64,000 bases of DNA from Micromonospora solifontis (GCF_003725545.1 NZ_RJLN01000020.1:1-64000); one strand, 5' to 3'. Shown: positions 14,557 to 25,052, numbered from the stretch's first letter. The notes: generated by a model not told the origin, from the sequence alone. A program made the numbers and translations.

Positions 14557-15183
14557 TTACTTGGAGTAGAGCTCGACGATCAGCTGCTCCTGGACCTGGG
14601 TGTCGATCACCTGGCGGGCCGGGAGCGAGTGCACGAGGATCTTCATCTGGCTGGGGATGGCCTCGAGCCACGCCGGAACGGTCTTGGAGCCGGCCTCGGC
14701 CTGCGCGACGATGAACGGGGTGAGCTCCTTGCTCTTGCCCCGGACCTCGATGATGTCGTGCTCCTTGACGCGGTACGACGGGATGTCGACCTTCTTGCCG
14801 TTCACCGTGAAGTGACCGTGCTTGACCAGCTGACGGGCCATGTCCCGGGACTTGGCGTAGCCGGCCCGGTAGACCACGTTGTCCAGCCGCGACTCGAGGA
14901 TCTGCAGGAGGACCTCGCCGGTCTTGGCCTTCTTGCCCACGGCCTCCTCGTAGTAGCCGCGGAACTGCTTCTCCAGCACGCCGTAGACCCGGCGAGCCTT
15001 CTGCTTCTCACGGAGCTGGAGCAGGTACTCCGTCTCCTTGGTGCGGCCGCGGCCGTGCTGCCCGGGCGGGAACGGCCGGGACTCGAACGGGCACTTCGGG
15101 CCATCGCACTTGCTGCCCTTGAGGAACAGCTTCATCTTCTCCCGCCGGCAACGGCGGCAGTCAGCACCGGTGTAACGAGCCAT
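14557..15183 (-). CDS. rpsD: 30S ribosomal protein S4
   Basis: Primary 16S rRNA-binding protein of 208 residues that starts small-subunit assembly. It is the zinc-binding form, with Cys 9, 12, 26 and 31 (CRRC and CDGPKC). The S4 RNA-binding domain is seen as [20 protein letters not shown] and [16 protein letters not shown]. In many bacteria S4 represses its own operon. The hairpin after this gene is the only structure seen nearby. Confidence 0.99.
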   Translation of the reverse strand: MARYTGADCRRCRREKMKLFLKGSKCDGPKCPFESRPFPPGQHGRGRTKETEYLLQLREKQKARRVYGVLEKQFRGYYEEAVGKKAKTGEVLLQILESRLDNVVYRAGYAKSRDMARQLVKHGHFTVNGKKVDIPSYRVKEHDIIEVRGKSKELTPFIVAQAEAGSKTVPAWLEAIPSQMKILVHSLPARQVIDTQVQEQLIVELYSK

Positions 15184-15197
15184 CTCTCTCTAACCTC

Positions 15198-15605
15198 TCA
15201 GACCCGGCGACGCTTCGGCGGACGGCACCCGTTGTGCGGCTGCGGGGTGACGTCGGAGATCTGCCCGACCTCGAGACCGGCGGCCTGCAGCGAACGGATG
15301 GCGGTCTCCCGGCCGGAGCCGGGACCCTTGACGAACACGTCGACCTTGCGCATGCCGTGCTCCATCGCCCGACGCGCGGCGGCCTCGGCGGCCAGCTGAG
15401 CGGCGAACGGGGTCGACTTGCGGGAGCCCTTGAAGCCCACCTGGCCCGAGGAGGCCCAGGAGATGACCGCACCGGTCGGGTCCGTGATGGACACGATGGT
15501 GTTGTTGAAGGTGCTCTTGATGTGCGCCTGCCCGTGGGCGACGTTCTTGCGTTCCTTGCGCCGGACCTTCTTGACGGCGGCTCCGGCACGAGCCTTCGGT
15601 GGCAT
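15198..15605 (-). CDS. rpsK: 30S ribosomal protein S11
   Basis: 135-residue S11, platform protein of the small subunit that contacts mRNA near the E site. Family stretches include [37 protein letters not shown] and [18 protein letters not shown] at the C-terminus. It lies 18 bases after rpsM and 14 bases before rpsD in the same unit. Confidence 0.99.
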   Translation of the reverse strand: MPPKARAGAAVKKVRRKERKNVAHGQAHIKSTFNNTIVSITDPTGAVISWASSGQVGFKGSRKSTPFAAQLAAEAAARRAMEHGMRKVDVFVKGPGSGRETAIRSLQAAGLEVGQISDVTPQPHNGCRPPKRRRV

Positions 15606-15623
15606 AAGTCTGTGCGCTCCTAG

Positions 15624-16004
15624 CTACTTCTTGCCGGGCTTCTTCTTGCCGGCGACGGTCCGCTTCGGGCCCTTCCGGGTCCGCGCGTTGGTCTTGGTCC
15701 GCTGGCCACGCACGGGCAGGCCCCGGCGGTGCCGGATGCCGGCGTAGCAGCCGATCTCGACCTTGCGGCGGATGTCAGCGGCGACCTCGCGGCGCAGGTC
15801 GCCTTCAACCTTGTAGTTGGCCTCGATGTGGTTGCGGAGCTGGACCAGCTCCTCGTCCGTGAGGTCCCGGACCCGCTTGTCCGGCGAGATGCCGGTGGCG
15901 GCGAGCGTCTCCAGGGCACGGGTACGACCGACCCCGAAGATGTAGGTGAGCGCGATCTCCATCCGCTTCTCGCGGGGGAGGTCGACGCCGACTAGACGTG
16001 CCAT
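15624..16004 (-). CDS. rpsM: 30S ribosomal protein S13
   Basis: 126-residue S13, located in the head of the small subunit and forming intersubunit bridges. [20 protein letters not shown] at the start and [20 protein letters not shown] near the end are diagnostic. The ATG at 16004 is the family start; an upstream in-frame codon at 16055 adds unrelated residues. The 209-base gap between rpmJ and this gene holds no gene and is probably a leader or spacer. Confidence 0.99.
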   Translation of the reverse strand: MARLVGVDLPREKRMEIALTYIFGVGRTRALETLAATGISPDKRVRDLTDEELVQLRNHIEANYKVEGDLRREVAADIRRKVEIGCYAGIRHRRGLPVRGQRTKTNARTRKGPKRTVAGKKKPGKK

Positions 16005-16213
16005 GTGCGGGCGTACTCCTCGTGATGTTGTGGCGGAGGTGTGGACCCGTCCCACCCCGCTACCGGCCGTCCCGTCTTTCCGACGCGTTCAACGCCGGCG
16101 ACCGGGATCGGTCGCTGCCCGAGCGGGCCCCGGCCTCCGACCGGGGGTCAACCACGAGGGGGTACGCGCTGCGTACCGCTCGCGGCTGGGACGAGCTGAT
16201 GATGTGTGGGGCG

Positions 16214-16327
16214 TCAGCCCTGGCGCTGCTTGTGGCGCGGGTCCTGGCAGATGACCATGACCCGGCCGTGCCGGCGGATCACCCGGCACTTGTTGCAGAT
16301 CCTCTTGACGCTCGGCTTGACCTTCAC
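16214..16327 (-). CDS. rpmJ: 50S ribosomal protein L36
   Basis: Small 37-residue zinc-binding L36: (M)[20 protein letters not shown], then [16 protein letters not shown]. The zinc ligands Cys-X2-Cys, Cys and His are all present, so this is the zinc form. The start is the GTG at 16327; an in-frame ATG 18 bases upstream would add GSKATV, which family members lack. It is located between infA and rpsM, its standard place. Confidence 0.97.
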   Translation of the reverse strand: MKVKPSVKRICNKCRVIRRHGRVMVICQDPRHKQRQG

Positions 16328-16420
16328 GGTTGCCTTACTTCCCATCTGGCCCGGAGACGCGACGATGCGCGACGCCGGACGTCGAAGACGGACACGGGGA
16401 CGTCCCGGCCGTCGTCAGGC

Positions 16421-16642
16421 TTACTTGTAGCGGTAGACGATGCGCCCGCGGGTCAGGTCGTACGGCGAGAGTTCGACGACGACCCGGTCCTCCGGCAGGA
16501 TGCGGATGTAGTGCTGCCGCATCTTGCCACTGATGTGAGCCAGCACCTTGTGACCGTTCGCGAGCTCCACCCGGAACATGGCGTTCGGCAGGGGCTCGAT
16601 GACCCGACCCTCGATCTCGATGGCTCCGTCTTTTTTCGGCAT
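16421..16642 (-). CDS. infA: Translation initiation factor IF-1
   Basis: 73-residue OB-fold protein that blocks the ribosomal A site during initiation. Diagnostic sequence includes [34 protein letters not shown] and [15 protein letters not shown]. Head gene of the unit leading to rplQ, with a strong promoter about 155 bases upstream. Confidence 0.99.
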   Translation of the reverse strand: MPKKDGAIEIEGRVIEPLPNAMFRVELANGHKVLAHISGKMRQHYIRILPEDRVVVELSPYDLTRGRIVYRYK

Positions 16643-16797
16643 GTCCTCCGCTGTCCTGACGTCGGTTGCTCCGGACGGCCCACAACGTCTTACACGGGCG
16701 ATCCGACCGAGATCAGGACCCCCGCGCCAGCCGCGGCTCCGACTCCCACCGAAGCGCGGGTGGGCATGCCGGAGTGGACGCTGTGCGCCGATCAGAA

Positions 16798-16827
16798 AGT
16801 GTACGCCCGCCTGCGCGCCGTCGCCAA
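16798..16827 (-). promoter_or_regulatory. infA operon promoter
   Basis: Minus-strand TTGGCG (16822-16827) and TACACT (16798-16803) with an 18-base spacer. Expected transcripts cover infA, rpmJ, rpsM, rpsK, rpsD, rpoA and rplQ with a leader of about 150 bases. The leader includes a CCCACC/GGTGGG hairpin. Confidence 0.75.
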
Positions 16828-16912
16828 ACCGGCCGCCCGACCGGTCACCTCACCGGACGAAAACCGGCAACGTCGCCGACCTGCTGTGATGCCGGCCACA
16901 CCGAGATGGCGA

Positions 16913-17449
16913 TCATCGCCCGCGGCGGCGGTCCCGTCGCTCGCGCCGGAACTTTCCACCGTGCCGCTCGCCCGGGTGCCGCCCCCCGTGAGCGTCGCCG
17001 CCCACGGTGCGCAGCAGCAGGAGCACTCCCCACGGCCCGAGCACCCAGGCCGGCCAGAAGTGGCCCATGTCCCCCGAGCCGACGGAGGAGATCAGCCAGA
17101 TCACCGTGAGGATGCCCGCCACCCGGAGCCACGGCGACCAGACCCCGAGCAGCCAGCCCCCGCCGTGCCCGGCGTCGACGACCTTGCCGCCTGCGTCGGC
17201 CACGGGCGGCGGCGCCGGCGCGGCGACCGGGGCCACCGCGACGCGTTGCGCGGGCGCCGGCCCGGGCAGGTCGGCCAGGACCGCGTCCAGGTCGGCGTAC
17301 GTCTTCGCGCCGTACACCCGGACCAGCCGCTCGTCGTACTCGTGGAGGTCGAGCCGGCCCTCCTCCAGAGCGACCCGGAGCCGTTCGGCCGTGGCCTCCC
17401 GGTCGGCGTCGGCCGCCCGCATCCCGCCCTGCTCCATGGAGGCAAGCAT
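16913..17449 (-). CDS. DUF1707-domain membrane protein
   Basis: 178-residue protein. The N-terminal part (RAADADREATAERLRVALEE, then LDLHEYDERLVRVYGAKTYADLDAVLADLP) is the DUF1707 domain, widespread in actinobacteria and of unknown function. A Pro/Ala linker and two membrane helices (LLGVWSPWLRVAGILTVIWL and FWPAWVLGPWGVLLLL) follow, then a short His/Arg-rich cytoplasmic tail. The start is uncertain between ATG 17449, 17437 and 17422. It sits between map and infA on the same strand. Confidence 0.85.
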   Translation of the reverse strand: MLASMEQGGMRAADADREATAERLRVALEEGRLDLHEYDERLVRVYGAKTYADLDAVLADLPGPAPAQRVAVAPVAAPAPPPVADAGGKVVDAGHGGGWLLGVWSPWLRVAGILTVIWLISSVGSGDMGHFWPAWVLGPWGVLLLLRTVGGDAHGGRHPGERHGGKFRRERRDRRRGR

Positions 17450-17703
17450 GACACCACGGCGCCACCCGGCGGGAGCCCGGGCCGCCGGGAACAGGATTCC
17501 GGCGTCGGCAACGGCCTGGCCGGGACGAAAGCGGCCGGCAGTGCCGAAGGGGGCCGGCCGCCCGATCGGGGCCGAAACCCGTCTCCGGGGCCGCCTACGA
17601 ACTTGATGACGTAGTCGGATCACCGGACGGCCCGAGTCGGTCAAGCCATCAGGCTCGCAGGGCCGTCACGACGCTCCCCCCGGCGCCGCGCCGGCGGCGG
17701 GCT

Positions 17704-18555
17704 TCAGACCGCCGGGGAGTTCGCCGGCTGTCGGGCGGTGACCAGGTCGCCGAGCCGGGACCGGCCGCCGTCCTCGGCGGTCAGCACCCACACCCCGTCA
17801 GGCAAGAGAGCCATCGAGTGCTCGACGTGCGCCGCCATCGACCTGTCCCGGGTCACCACGGTCCACCCGTCGGCCAGCTCCACGGTCCGGGGCGAGCCCA
17901 TCGTGATCATCGGCTCGATCGCGAGGGCCATGCCCGGCACCAGCCGGGGACCCTTCCCCGGGCGCCCGTGGTTGAGCACGTGCGGGTCCTGGTGCATCTC
18001 CGTGCCGATCCCGTGGCCGCCGTACCCGTCGACGATGCCGTACCGGCCGCCCTTGCGGACCGCGTTCTCCACCGCGTGCGAGATGTCGGTGAGCCGGCCC
18101 TTGCCGCTGGCCGCGCCCCGGGCGGCGGCCGCGATCCCGGCCCACATCGCGTCCTCGGCCACCGCGGCCATCCTCAGCAGGGCCGGGTCGACCTCGCCGA
18201 CGCCGACGGTGATGGCCGCGTCGCCGTGCCAGCCGTTCAGCACCGCACCGCAGTCGATCGAGATCAGGTCGCCCTCGCGGAGCACCTGGGTCGACGCGGG
18301 GATCGCGTGCACCACCTGCTCGTTCACCGACGAGCAGATCGACGCCGGGAAGCCGTGGTAGCCCTTGAACGAGGGGACGGCGCCGGCCTCCCGGATGGTG
18401 GACTCGGCGATGGCGTCCAGGTCGGCGGTGGTCACCCCGGGGGCGACCGCCTCCCGCATCCGACGCAGCGCACGGGCGACCACCAAACCGGCGGCCCGCA
18501 TCAGCTCGATCTGGTCGGGGGTCTTCAGCTGGATGTCCAGCTGGGGACGACGCAT
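17704..18555 (-). CDS. map: Methionine aminopeptidase, type I
   Basis: 283-residue metallopeptidase that removes N-terminal methionine from new proteins. The dinuclear metal ligands are visible: two Asp in ISIDCGAVLNGWHGDAA, His in GGHGIGTEMHQDP, and Glu in LAIEPMIT and HVEHSMAL. The ATG at 18555 (RRPQLDIQLKTPDQIELM) fits the family. Third gene of the secY-adk-map unit, 91 bases after adk. Confidence 0.97.
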   Translation of the reverse strand: MRRPQLDIQLKTPDQIELMRAAGLVVARALRRMREAVAPGVTTADLDAIAESTIREAGAVPSFKGYHGFPASICSSVNEQVVHAIPASTQVLREGDLISIDCGAVLNGWHGDAAITVGVGEVDPALLRMAAVAEDAMWAGIAAAARGAASGKGRLTDISHAVENAVRKGGRYGIVDGYGGHGIGTEMHQDPHVLNHGRPGKGPRLVPGMALAIEPMITMGSPRTVELADGWTVVTRDRSMAAHVEHSMALLPDGVWVLTAEDGGRSRLGDLVTARQPANSPAV

Positions 18556-18646
18556 GGAGGCGTTACCTTTCGTCGCGCGGACCAGCGGGGCACGTCGCAC
18601 GTACCCCGCTGTTCGCACTCTATCCGCCGGGACCGCCGGCGTGCCG

Positions 18647-19300
18647 TCAGCCGCCGTACGAGCGGAGGGCGTCGATGGCGCGGACCGTGACGTCCTCCAC
18701 CGGGCCGGTGGCGTCGATGCCGACCAGCTTGCCCTGGGCGCCGTAGTAGTCGACCAGCGGCGCGGTCTTCTCGGCGTACTCCCGGAGCCGGGCGGCGATG
18801 GTCTCCGGCTTGTCGTCGTCCCGCTGGAACAGCTCGGCGCCGCACCGGTCGCAGACGCCCTCCCGGGTCGGGGCGTCGAACTCGACGTGCCAGATCTTGC
18901 CGCAGCCGCGGCAGGTACGCCGGCCGGAGAGCCGCCGGATCACCTCGTCGTCGTCGACCACCAGCTCCAGCACCAGGTCCAGCGCGGTGCCGAGGTCGGC
19001 GAGGAGCTTGTCCAGCGCGGCCGCCTGCGGCGTGGTACGCGGGAAGCCGTCGAGCAGGAAGCCCTCGCTGGCGTCCGGCTCGGCGAGCCGGTCGCGCACC
19101 ATGTTGATGGTGACCTCATCCGGGACCAGCTTGCCGGCGTCCATGTAGCGCTTCGCCTCGACGCCCAGCGGCGTGCCCTGGGAGACGTTGGCACGGAAGA
19201 TGTCACCGGTCGAGATCTTCGGCACCGAGAGGTGGGCGGCGATGAACTCCGCCTGTGTGCCCTTGCCCGCGCCCGGCGGGCCAACCAGAACGAGTCGCAT
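18647..19300 (-). CDS. adk: Adenylate kinase
   Basis: 217-residue kinase interconverting ATP+AMP and two ADP. The P-loop is [10 protein letters not shown] at residues 7-16, the AMP site includes STGDIFR and LLDGFPRT, and the lid holds a four-cysteine zinc site (CRGC...CDRC). The ATG directly follows the secY stop (TAGATG), so translation is likely coupled. Confidence 0.98.
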   Translation of the reverse strand: MRLVLVGPPGAGKGTQAEFIAAHLSVPKISTGDIFRANVSQGTPLGVEAKRYMDAGKLVPDEVTINMVRDRLAEPDASEGFLLDGFPRTTPQAAALDKLLADLGTALDLVLELVVDDDEVIRRLSGRRTCRGCGKIWHVEFDAPTREGVCDRCGAELFQRDDDKPETIAARLREYAEKTAPLVDYYGAQGKLVGIDATGPVEDVTVRAIDALRSYGG

Positions 19301-20629
19301 CTACCGCAGGAACCCTTCGTAGTTCCGCTGCATGAGTTGGCTCTCGATCTGCTTCACGGTCTCCAGACCGACGCCGACCATGATGAGCACAGCGGTGCCG
19401 CCGAACGGGAAGTTCTGGAACTGCTGGTTGTCGAGCCAGATGAAGAAGAAGTTCGGCAGGATCGCGATGATGCCGAGGTAGAGCGCGCCCGGCAGGGTGA
19501 TCCGGCTCAGGATGAAGTCGAGGTACTCGGCGGTCGGCTTGCCGGGGCGGATGCCCGGCACGAAGCCGCCGTACTTCTTCATGTTGTCCGCGACCTCGGT
19601 CGGGTTGAACGTGATCGACACGTAGAAGTACGTGAAGAAGATGATCAGCAGGAAGTAGATCGCGATGTGCTCCGGCGCGCTGGCCTTCACGATGTGGTTC
19701 GAGATCCAGGCCTGGGTCTTCCCCGGGTTGTTCTGGTCGAAGAACTGAAGGATCAGCGTCGGCAGGTAGAGCAGCGACGAGGCGAAGATGACCGGGATGA
19801 CGCCGGCCTGGTTCACCTTCAGCGGGATGTAGGTGGAGGTGCCGCCGTACATCCGCCGGCCGATCATGCGCTTGGCGTACTGCACCGGGATCCGGCGCTG
19901 CGCCTGCTCGATGAAGGTGACCGCGGTGATGACCAGCAGGACCAGGGCGATGACGAGGAAGAACATCCCCCAGCCCTTGGTGGTCTTGATCTTCCAGCCC
20001 TCGCTGGGGAGCCGGGCCGCGATCGAGGTGAAGATCAGGACGGACATGCCGTTGCCGACGCCCCGGTCGGTGATCAGCTCACCGAGCCACATCACCACGC
20101 CGGTGCCGGCGGTCATGGTCATGACCAGGATCGACAGCGTCAGCCAGTCCGGGATCCCGGTGCCCTTGGGGACGATCGGGAACTGGTCGCACTGGTTGTT
20201 GAAGAGCTGCCCGGAGCGGGCCAGCGCCACGAACGCCGACGACTGCAGGATGCCCAGGCCCAGGGTCAGGTACCGGGTGTACTGGGTGATCTTCGCCTGG
20301 CCGGCCTGGCCCTCCTTGCGGAGCTGCTCCAGCCGCGGGATGACCACGGTCAGCAGCTGCAGGATGATCGACGCGGTGATGTACGGCATGATGCCGAGCG
20401 CGAAGACCGACAGCTGCAGCAGCGCACCACCGGAGAAGAGGTCCAGCAGGCTCAGCACCCCGGTGCCGCCACCCTGGATGGTGTCGAGGCACTTCTGCAC
20501 GTTGCCGTACGAGACGCCCGGGCTGGGCAGCGTGGCGCCGAGCCGGTAGACCGCAATGATGCCTACTGTGAACAGCAGCTTCTTGCGCAGGTCAGGCGTA
20601 CGGAACGCACTGAGAAAGGCGGACAGCAA
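19301..20629 (-). CDS. secY: Protein translocase channel subunit SecY
   Basis: 442-residue, ten-helix core of the Sec translocon. It begins with LSAFLSAFRTPDLRKKLLFT and contains the plug/lateral-gate region (GVSYGNVQKCLD...GGALLQLSVFALGIMPYIT) and the conserved GFVPGIRPGKPTAEYLD loop. It heads its own unit after the rplO terminator, with a candidate promoter at 20725-20730. Its partner SecE is encoded at 52605-53000. Confidence 0.98.
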   Translation of the reverse strand: MLSAFLSAFRTPDLRKKLLFTVGIIAVYRLGATLPSPGVSYGNVQKCLDTIQGGGTGVLSLLDLFSGGALLQLSVFALGIMPYITASIILQLLTVVIPRLEQLRKEGQAGQAKITQYTRYLTLGLGILQSSAFVALARSGQLFNNQCDQFPIVPKGTGIPDWLTLSILVMTMTAGTGVVMWLGELITDRGVGNGMSVLIFTSIAARLPSEGWKIKTTKGWGMFFLVIALVLLVITAVTFIEQAQRRIPVQYAKRMIGRRMYGGTSTYIPLKVNQAGVIPVIFASSLLYLPTLILQFFDQNNPGKTQAWISNHIVKASAPEHIAIYFLLIIFFTYFYVSITFNPTEVADNMKKYGGFVPGIRPGKPTAEYLDFILSRITLPGALYLGIIAILPNFFFIWLDNQQFQNFPFGGTAVLIMVGVGLETVKQIESQLMQRNYEGFLR

Positions 20630-20724
20630 CTTCTTCCTCCTGCGCGACGCGGGCCGCCGGTGATGATCCCTGGCGGAGCGGGGTGGGTGCCGGGCGAGTG
20701 CCCGATATCCATGGCTGGGATGGG

Positions 20725-20730
20725 ACTCTA
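20725..20730 (-). promoter_or_regulatory. Candidate secY promoter -10 box
   Basis: TAGAGT on the minus strand, inside the palindrome GGGACTGTTAGAGTCCC. The -35 region (CTGCCC, 18 bases upstream) is weak, so the call rests mainly on the -10 and on the terminator just upstream. Confidence 0.4.
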
Positions 20731-20812
20731 ACAGTCCCGCCCCGGTCCGGGCAGATGTGCCCGGCTACATAAAACGAATCCGATGTTACCCGGCGCACAC
20801 GCGGCCGGTAGA

Positions 20813-20856
20813 CCATGGCGCCCGCCCAGTTGCGAACAACTGAACGGGCGCCATGG
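20813..20856 (-). terminator. Terminator after rplO
   Basis: A long two-part hairpin. CCATGGCGCCCG (20813-20824) pairs with 20845-20856, and an inner CAGTTG/CAACTG stem (20827-20832, 20837-20842) closes on a CGAA tetraloop. It lies eight bases after the rplO stop and ends the S10-spc series before secY. Confidence 0.85.
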
Positions 20857-20864
20857 ACAGTGCC

Positions 20865-21308
20865 TTACAGCTCGGTGACCGAGCCGCCGGCGGCGGTGAT
20901 CTTCTCCTTGGCCGACGCGCTGAACGCGTGCGCCGAAACCTGGAGCGCCACCCCACCGAGATCGCCGGTGCCGAGCACCTTGACCGGCTGGCCCTTGCGG
21001 ACCGCACCGGCCTCGACCAGCTCGACCGGGCCGACCTGGCCGCCGTTCGGGAACAGCTCGGCGAGCCGGTCCAGGTTGACCACCTGGAAGACGACCTTGA
21101 ACTTGTTCTTGAAGCCCTTCATCTTCGGCAGGCGCATGTGGATGGGCATCTGCCCACCCTCGAACGCCGGCGAGATGTTCTTCCGGGCCTTCGAACCCTT
21201 GGTACCGCGACCGGCGGTCTTGCCCTTCGAGCCCTCACCGCGACCCACGCGGGTCTTGTCGGTCTTGGCTCCGGGCGCCGGACGCAGGTGGTGGACCTTG
21301 ATCGTCAT
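20865..21308 (-). CDS. rplO: 50S ribosomal protein L15
   Basis: 147-residue L15, a late-assembly large-subunit protein. The N-terminus [20 protein letters not shown] and the glycine/lysine-rich [20 protein letters not shown] stretch are typical. The ATG shares a base with the rpmD stop (TAATG). It is the last gene of the spc segment, followed by a strong terminator. Confidence 0.98.
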   Translation of the reverse strand: MTIKVHHLRPAPGAKTDKTRVGRGEGSKGKTAGRGTKGSKARKNISPAFEGGQMPIHMRLPKMKGFKNKFKVVFQVVNLDRLAELFPNGGQVGPVELVEAGAVRKGQPVKVLGTGDLGGVALQVSAHAFSASAKEKITAAGGSVTEL

Positions 21309-21490
21309 TACTCGACCTCCTCGACCTTCACGAGGTGGTTGACCGTGAAGATCATGCCGCGGATCTCCGGACGGTCCTCCTTGACCACCACGTCGTTGAT
21401 CCGCTTGAGACCGAGCGAACGCAGCGAATCACGCTGGTTCTTCTTGGTCCCGATCTCGGACCGGACCTGGGTGACCTTCAGGCGCGCCAT
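21308..21490 (-). CDS. rpmD: 50S ribosomal protein L30
   Basis: 60-residue L30: [20 protein letters not shown] at the start, then [17 protein letters not shown]. The ATG at 21490 overlaps the rpsE stop (ATGA), giving tight coupling. An upstream in-frame codon at 21679 lies in rpsE and is rejected. Confidence 0.98.
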   Translation of the reverse strand: MARLKVTQVRSEIGTKKNQRDSLRSLGLKRINDVVVKEDRPEIRGMIFTVNHLVKVEEVE

Positions 21491-22104
21491 CAGGACGCCA
21501 CCCCCGCCCGCGACGCCAGCATGGCGGCCGGCGCGACGTCCTCGACCGGCAGACCACGACGGGCCGCGACCGCCTCGGGCGACTCGAGCGCCTTCAGGGC
21601 CGCCACCGTGGCGTGCACGATGTTGATCGGGTTGGACGAGCCGAGGCTCTTGGAGAGCACGTCGTGGATGCCCGCGCACTCCAGCACGGCGCGCACCGGA
21701 CCGCCGGCGATGACACCCGTACCGGCCGAGGCCGGCTTGAGCAGCACCACACCGGCCGCGTCCTCGCCCTGCACCGGGTGCGGGATCGACTGACCGATCC
21801 GCGGCACCTTGAAGAAGTGCTTCTTGGCCTCCTCGACACCCTTGGCGATCGCCGCGGGCACCTCCTTGGCCTTTCCGTAGCCCACACCGACGGTGCCGTC
21901 GCCGTCACCCACGATCACCAGGGCGGTGAAGCTGAAGCGACGACCACCCTTCACGACCTTGGCGACGCGGTTGATCGCGACGACCCGCTCGAGGTGCGGG
22001 GTCTTCTCGACGGGCGCGTTTCCGCGGCCGCCCTCACGGCGGTTGTCGCGGCGACCACCCTCGTTGCCACCGGACCCGCCGCCACGGCGCTGTTGACCTG
22101 GCAT
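21490..22104 (-). CDS. rpsE: 30S ribosomal protein S5
   Basis: 204-residue S5, involved in decoding accuracy and mRNA unwinding. A Gly/Arg/Asn-rich N-terminal extension of about 30 residues precedes the core ([50 protein letters not shown]). Ala-rich C-terminal tail. Confidence 0.98.
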   Translation of the reverse strand: MPGQQRRGGGSGGNEGGRRDNRREGGRGNAPVEKTPHLERVVAINRVAKVVKGGRRFSFTALVIVGDGDGTVGVGYGKAKEVPAAIAKGVEEAKKHFFKVPRIGQSIPHPVQGEDAAGVVLLKPASAGTGVIAGGPVRAVLECAGIHDVLSKSLGSSNPINIVHATVAALKALESPEAVAARRGLPVEDVAPAAMLASRAGVAS

Positions 22105-22137
22105 CAGCAGCCTTCCTTCTCTCTCGTGACGGGGTTT

Positions 22138-22527
22138 CTAGAACTCGAGCCCGGCTTCGCGGGCGGCGTCGGCAAGCGCGGCGACCCGCCCCGCGTACCG
22201 GTTGCCACCGCGGTCGAAGACGACCTTCGAGACGCCGGCGGCCTTGGCCCGCTCGGCGAGCAGGGCACCGACCTTGCCGGCCAGGGCGCTCTTGTCGCCC
22301 TCGGCGCCGCGCAGCGAGGCGTCCATGGTCGAGGCCGACGCCAGGGTGTGACCCTTGGTGTCGTCCACGATCTGGGCGACCATGTGCCGCAGGGACCGGG
22401 TGACGACCAGGCGGGGACGCTCGGCGGTGCCGCTGATGTTCTTGCGGACCCGGAAGTGCCGGCGCGCACGCCCGACGGCGCGCTTGGCGGCAACGCCGCG
22501 GCGGCGCTTGAGCAGCGTGGCGCTCAC
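22138..22527 (-). CDS. rplR: 50S ribosomal protein L18
   Basis: 129-residue 5S rRNA-binding protein: [18 protein letters not shown] and [20 protein letters not shown] are diagnostic. The GTG start at 22527 overlaps the rplF TGA (GTGA). Confidence 0.98.
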   Translation of the reverse strand: MSATLLKRRRGVAAKRAVGRARRHFRVRKNISGTAERPRLVVTRSLRHMVAQIVDDTKGHTLASASTMDASLRGAEGDKSALAGKVGALLAERAKAAGVSKVVFDRGGNRYAGRVAALADAAREAGLEF

Positions 22528-23066
22528 TTCTTACCTGCCTTTCCAGCCTTACGGCGGATGACCTCGCCCTGGTACTTCACGCCCTTGCCCTTGTAGGGCT
22601 CCGGCGGACGGATCTTCCGGATGTTGGCGGCGACCTCGCCGACCTGCTGCTTGTCGATGCCCGCCACGTGGAACAGCGTCGGCTTCTCCACCGTGAAGGT
22701 GATGCCCTCCGGCGCCGGCACGAGGACCGGGTGCGAGAACCCGAGAGCGAACTCCAGGTCCTTGCCCTTGGCCGTGACGCGGTAACCGGTACCGGCGATC
22801 TCGAGGCTCTTGCGGTAGCCCTCGGTCACGCCGACGATCATGTTGGCCACCAGCGTACGGCTCAGGCCGTGCAGCTCCTTGGCCTTGCGCTCGTCGTTCG
22901 GCCGGTTGACGTGCAGCTGGCCGTCCTCGCCCCGCTCCGCCGTGATCGGCTCGGCCAGCACGTGGCTCAGCTCGCCCTTGGGGCCCTTCACCTTGACGGT
23001 CTGGCCGTCGATCGTGATGTCGACGCCGGAAGGCACCGGGATCGACTTACGTCCAATACGCGACAT
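22524..23066 (-). CDS. rplF: 50S ribosomal protein L6
   Basis: 180-residue L6, near the GTPase-factor site. It starts [20 protein letters not shown] and ends with [17 protein letters not shown] and a lysine-rich tail. The ATG at 23066 is the family start; the longer frame to 23246 is unrelated sequence inside rpsH. Confidence 0.98.
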   Translation of the reverse strand: MSRIGRKSIPVPSGVDITIDGQTVKVKGPKGELSHVLAEPITAERGEDGQLHVNRPNDERKAKELHGLSRTLVANMIVGVTEGYRKSLEIAGTGYRVTAKGKDLEFALGFSHPVLVPAPEGITFTVEKPTLFHVAGIDKQQVGEVAANIRKIRPPEPYKGKGVKYQGEVIRRKAGKAGKK

Positions 23067-23082
23067 TTCTACCTGTCTCCCG

Positions 23083-23490
23083 TTACCAGACGAAGGCGAG
23101 GACTTCCCCGCCAACGCTCCGCTTGCGGGCCTGCCGGTCGGTGAGCAGCCCCTGGGACGTCGAAATGATCGCCACGCCCAGCCCGCCGAGCACCCGCGGG
23201 AGCCCGTCCGACTTGGCGTACACCCGGAGACCGGGCTTGGACACACGCTTGATGCCGGCCAGGCTCCGCTCGCGGTTCTGGCCGTACTTCAGCTCGACGA
23301 CCAGTCGCTTGCCGACGGCGCCCTCCTCGGGCTCCTCGACCGACCAGGTGGCGATGTAACCCTCGGCCTTGAGGACCTCGGCGATGTTCGCCTTGATCTT
23401 CGAGTAGGGCATCGTCACCCGGTCGTGGTACGCCTGGTTGGCGTTACGCAGACGCGTGAGCATGTCTGCGATCGGGTCGGTCATCGTCAT
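23083..23490 (-). CDS. rpsH: 30S ribosomal protein S8
   Basis: 135-residue S8, a central-domain 16S rRNA binder: [17 protein letters not shown] and a C-terminal [19 protein letters not shown] are diagnostic. I chose ATG 23490 with GAAAGG 12 bases upstream; TTG 23502 would sit directly on the ribosome site. The 96-base gap to rpsN contains a CCCCGGGC/GCCCGGGG hairpin. Confidence 0.97.
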   Translation of the reverse strand: MTMTDPIADMLTRLRNANQAYHDRVTMPYSKIKANIAEVLKAEGYIATWSVEEPEEGAVGKRLVVELKYGQNRERSLAGIKRVSKPGLRVYAKSDGLPRVLGGLGVAIISTSQGLLTDRQARKRSVGGEVLAFVW

Positions 23491-23586
23491 GAAATTCGTC
23501 AACCTTTCTCGCCGGGGTTCCCCGGGCCATGCCCGGGGCCTACGGCGAAGAGACAGTTCAGCTGACGCGCGAAGCGCGCCGGGCTA

Positions 23587-23772
23587 TTACCAGGAAGCCT
23601 TGGACACGCCGGGCAGCTCACCGCGGTGGGCCATCTCCCGGATGCACACCCGGCAGAGACCGAACTTGCGGTAGACCGCCTTCGGACGCCCGCACCGCTG
23701 GCAGCGGGTGTACGCGCGAACCGAGAACTTCGGCTTCGCGGCCGCCTTGAGGATCAGCGCCTTCTTGGCCAT
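23587..23772 (-). CDS. rpsN: 30S ribosomal protein S14, type Z
   Basis: 61-residue zinc-binding S14. Two CX2C pairs (CQRC and CRVC) hold zinc, which marks the short type Z form, as opposed to the longer zinc-free form. Ends [11 protein letters not shown]. The rplE stop is almost adjacent. Confidence 0.98.
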   Translation of the reverse strand: MAKKALILKAAAKPKFSVRAYTRCQRCGRPKAVYRKFGLCRVCIREMAHRGELPGVSKASW

Positions 23773-23773
23773 C

Positions 23774-24343
23774 TCAGTTCTCCTTGAACGGGAAGCCCAG
23801 GAGCTTGAGCAGCGCCCGGCCCTCGTCGTCGGTCGTGGCGGTCGTGACCACCGTGATGTCCATGCCCCGCTGGCGATCGATCTTGTCCTGGTCGATCTCG
23901 TGGAACACCGACTGCTCGGTCAGACCGAACGTGTAGTTGCCGTGCCCGTCGAGCTTGCGCCCGTCCAGACCGCGGAAGTCGCGGATACGCGGCAGCGCGA
24001 TGGACAGCAGCCGGTCCAGGAACTCCCACATCCGGTCGCCCCGCAGGGTGACCTTCGCGCCGATCGGCATGCCCTCACGCAGCTTGAACTGCGCGATGGA
24101 CTTGGTCGCCCGCCGCACCTGCGGCTTCTGGCCGGTGATGGTGGCCAGGTCGCGGACCGCACCGTCGATCAGCTTGGCGTCCCGAGCGGCCTCGCCGACA
24201 CCCATGTTGACGACGATCTTGACCAACCGCGGCACCTGCATGGGGTTGCCGTAGTTGTGCTGCTCCTGCAGCTGCGCCACGATCTCGTTGCGGTACCGCT
24301 CCTTGAGGCGCGGCATGGTCTTGGTTTCGGTAGCCGTGGTCAT
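23774..24343 (-). CDS. rplE: 50S ribosomal protein L5
   Basis: 189-residue L5, which binds 5S rRNA and contacts P-site t[39 protein letters not shown] and [20 protein letters not shown]. The ATG at 24343 has AAGGA seven bases upstream and shares a base with the rplX stop (TGATG). A GTG at 24346 is possible. Confidence 0.97.
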   Translation of the reverse strand: MTTATETKTMPRLKERYRNEIVAQLQEQHNYGNPMQVPRLVKIVVNMGVGEAARDAKLIDGAVRDLATITGQKPQVRRATKSIAQFKLREGMPIGAKVTLRGDRMWEFLDRLLSIALPRIRDFRGLDGRKLDGHGNYTFGLTEQSVFHEIDQDKIDRQRGMDITVVTTATTDDEGRALLKLLGFPFKEN

Positions 24344-24663
24344 CACAGGTCCTTACCGGTGCTACGCGCGATGCGGACCTTCTGGCCGTTGTCGTCGATC
24401 CGGTAACCGACGCGGGTCGGCTTGCCGTCGGAGTCCAGGACCATCACGTTCGAGACGTGGATCGGGGCCTCCTGGGTGACGATGCCACCGGTCTTGGCGC
24501 CACGCTGGGTGGTGCTGATGCGGGTGTGCTTCTTGACCCGGTTCACGCCCTCGACCAGGACCTTGTCCTGCCGCGGGTAGGCCGCGATGACCTTCCCCTT
24601 GGCACCCTTGTCCTTGCCGGCGATGACGACGACCGTGTCGCCCTTCTTGACCTTCACGGTCAC
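24343..24663 (-). CDS. rplX: 50S ribosomal protein L24
   Basis: 106-residue L24, an assembly-initiator protein with a KOW motif ([19 protein letters not shown]). GTG 24663 overlaps the rplN stop (GTGA) and has GGAGG five bases upstream; a second GTG at 24657 (KVKKGDT) is possible. Confidence 0.96.
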   Translation of the reverse strand: MTVKVKKGDTVVVIAGKDKGAKGKVIAAYPRQDKVLVEGVNRVKKHTRISTTQRGAKTGGIVTQEAPIHVSNVMVLDSDGKPTRVGYRIDDNGQKVRIARSTGKDL

Positions 24664-25028
24664 AACACCTCCGGCGCGAGAGAGATGATCTTCATGAACC
24701 GCTTGTCCCGCAGCTCGCGCCCGACCGGGCCGAAGATACGGGTGCCGCGCGGGTCCCCACCGTCCTTGATGATGACGGCGGCGTTCTCGTCGAAGCGGAT
24801 GTACGAGCCGTCCGGCCGCCGCTTCTCCTTGGCGGTGCGAACAACGACGGCCTTGACGACGTCGCCCTTCTTCACACCGGCACCGGGGATCGCGTCCTTG
24901 ACCGTGGCCACGATGACGTCGCCGATGCTCGCGTAGCGCCGACCGGAGCCACCGAGAACCCGGATGCACAGGATCTCCCGGGCACCCGTGTTGTCGGCGA
25001 CGCGCAGTCGCGACTCCTGCTGAATCAC
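24660..25028 (-). CDS. rplN: 50S ribosomal protein L14
   Basis: 122-residue L14, forming an intersubunit bridge: [20 protein letters not shown] and [20 protein letters not shown] are diagnostic. Confidence 0.99.
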   Translation of the reverse strand: MIQQESRLRVADNTGAREILCIRVLGGSGRRYASIGDVIVATVKDAIPGAGVKKGDVVKAVVVRTAKEKRRPDGSYIRFDENAAVIIKDGGDPRGTRIFGPVGRELRDKRFMKIISLAPEVL

Positions 25029-25052
25029 GTCTATCTCCTATGTCTGCCGGTT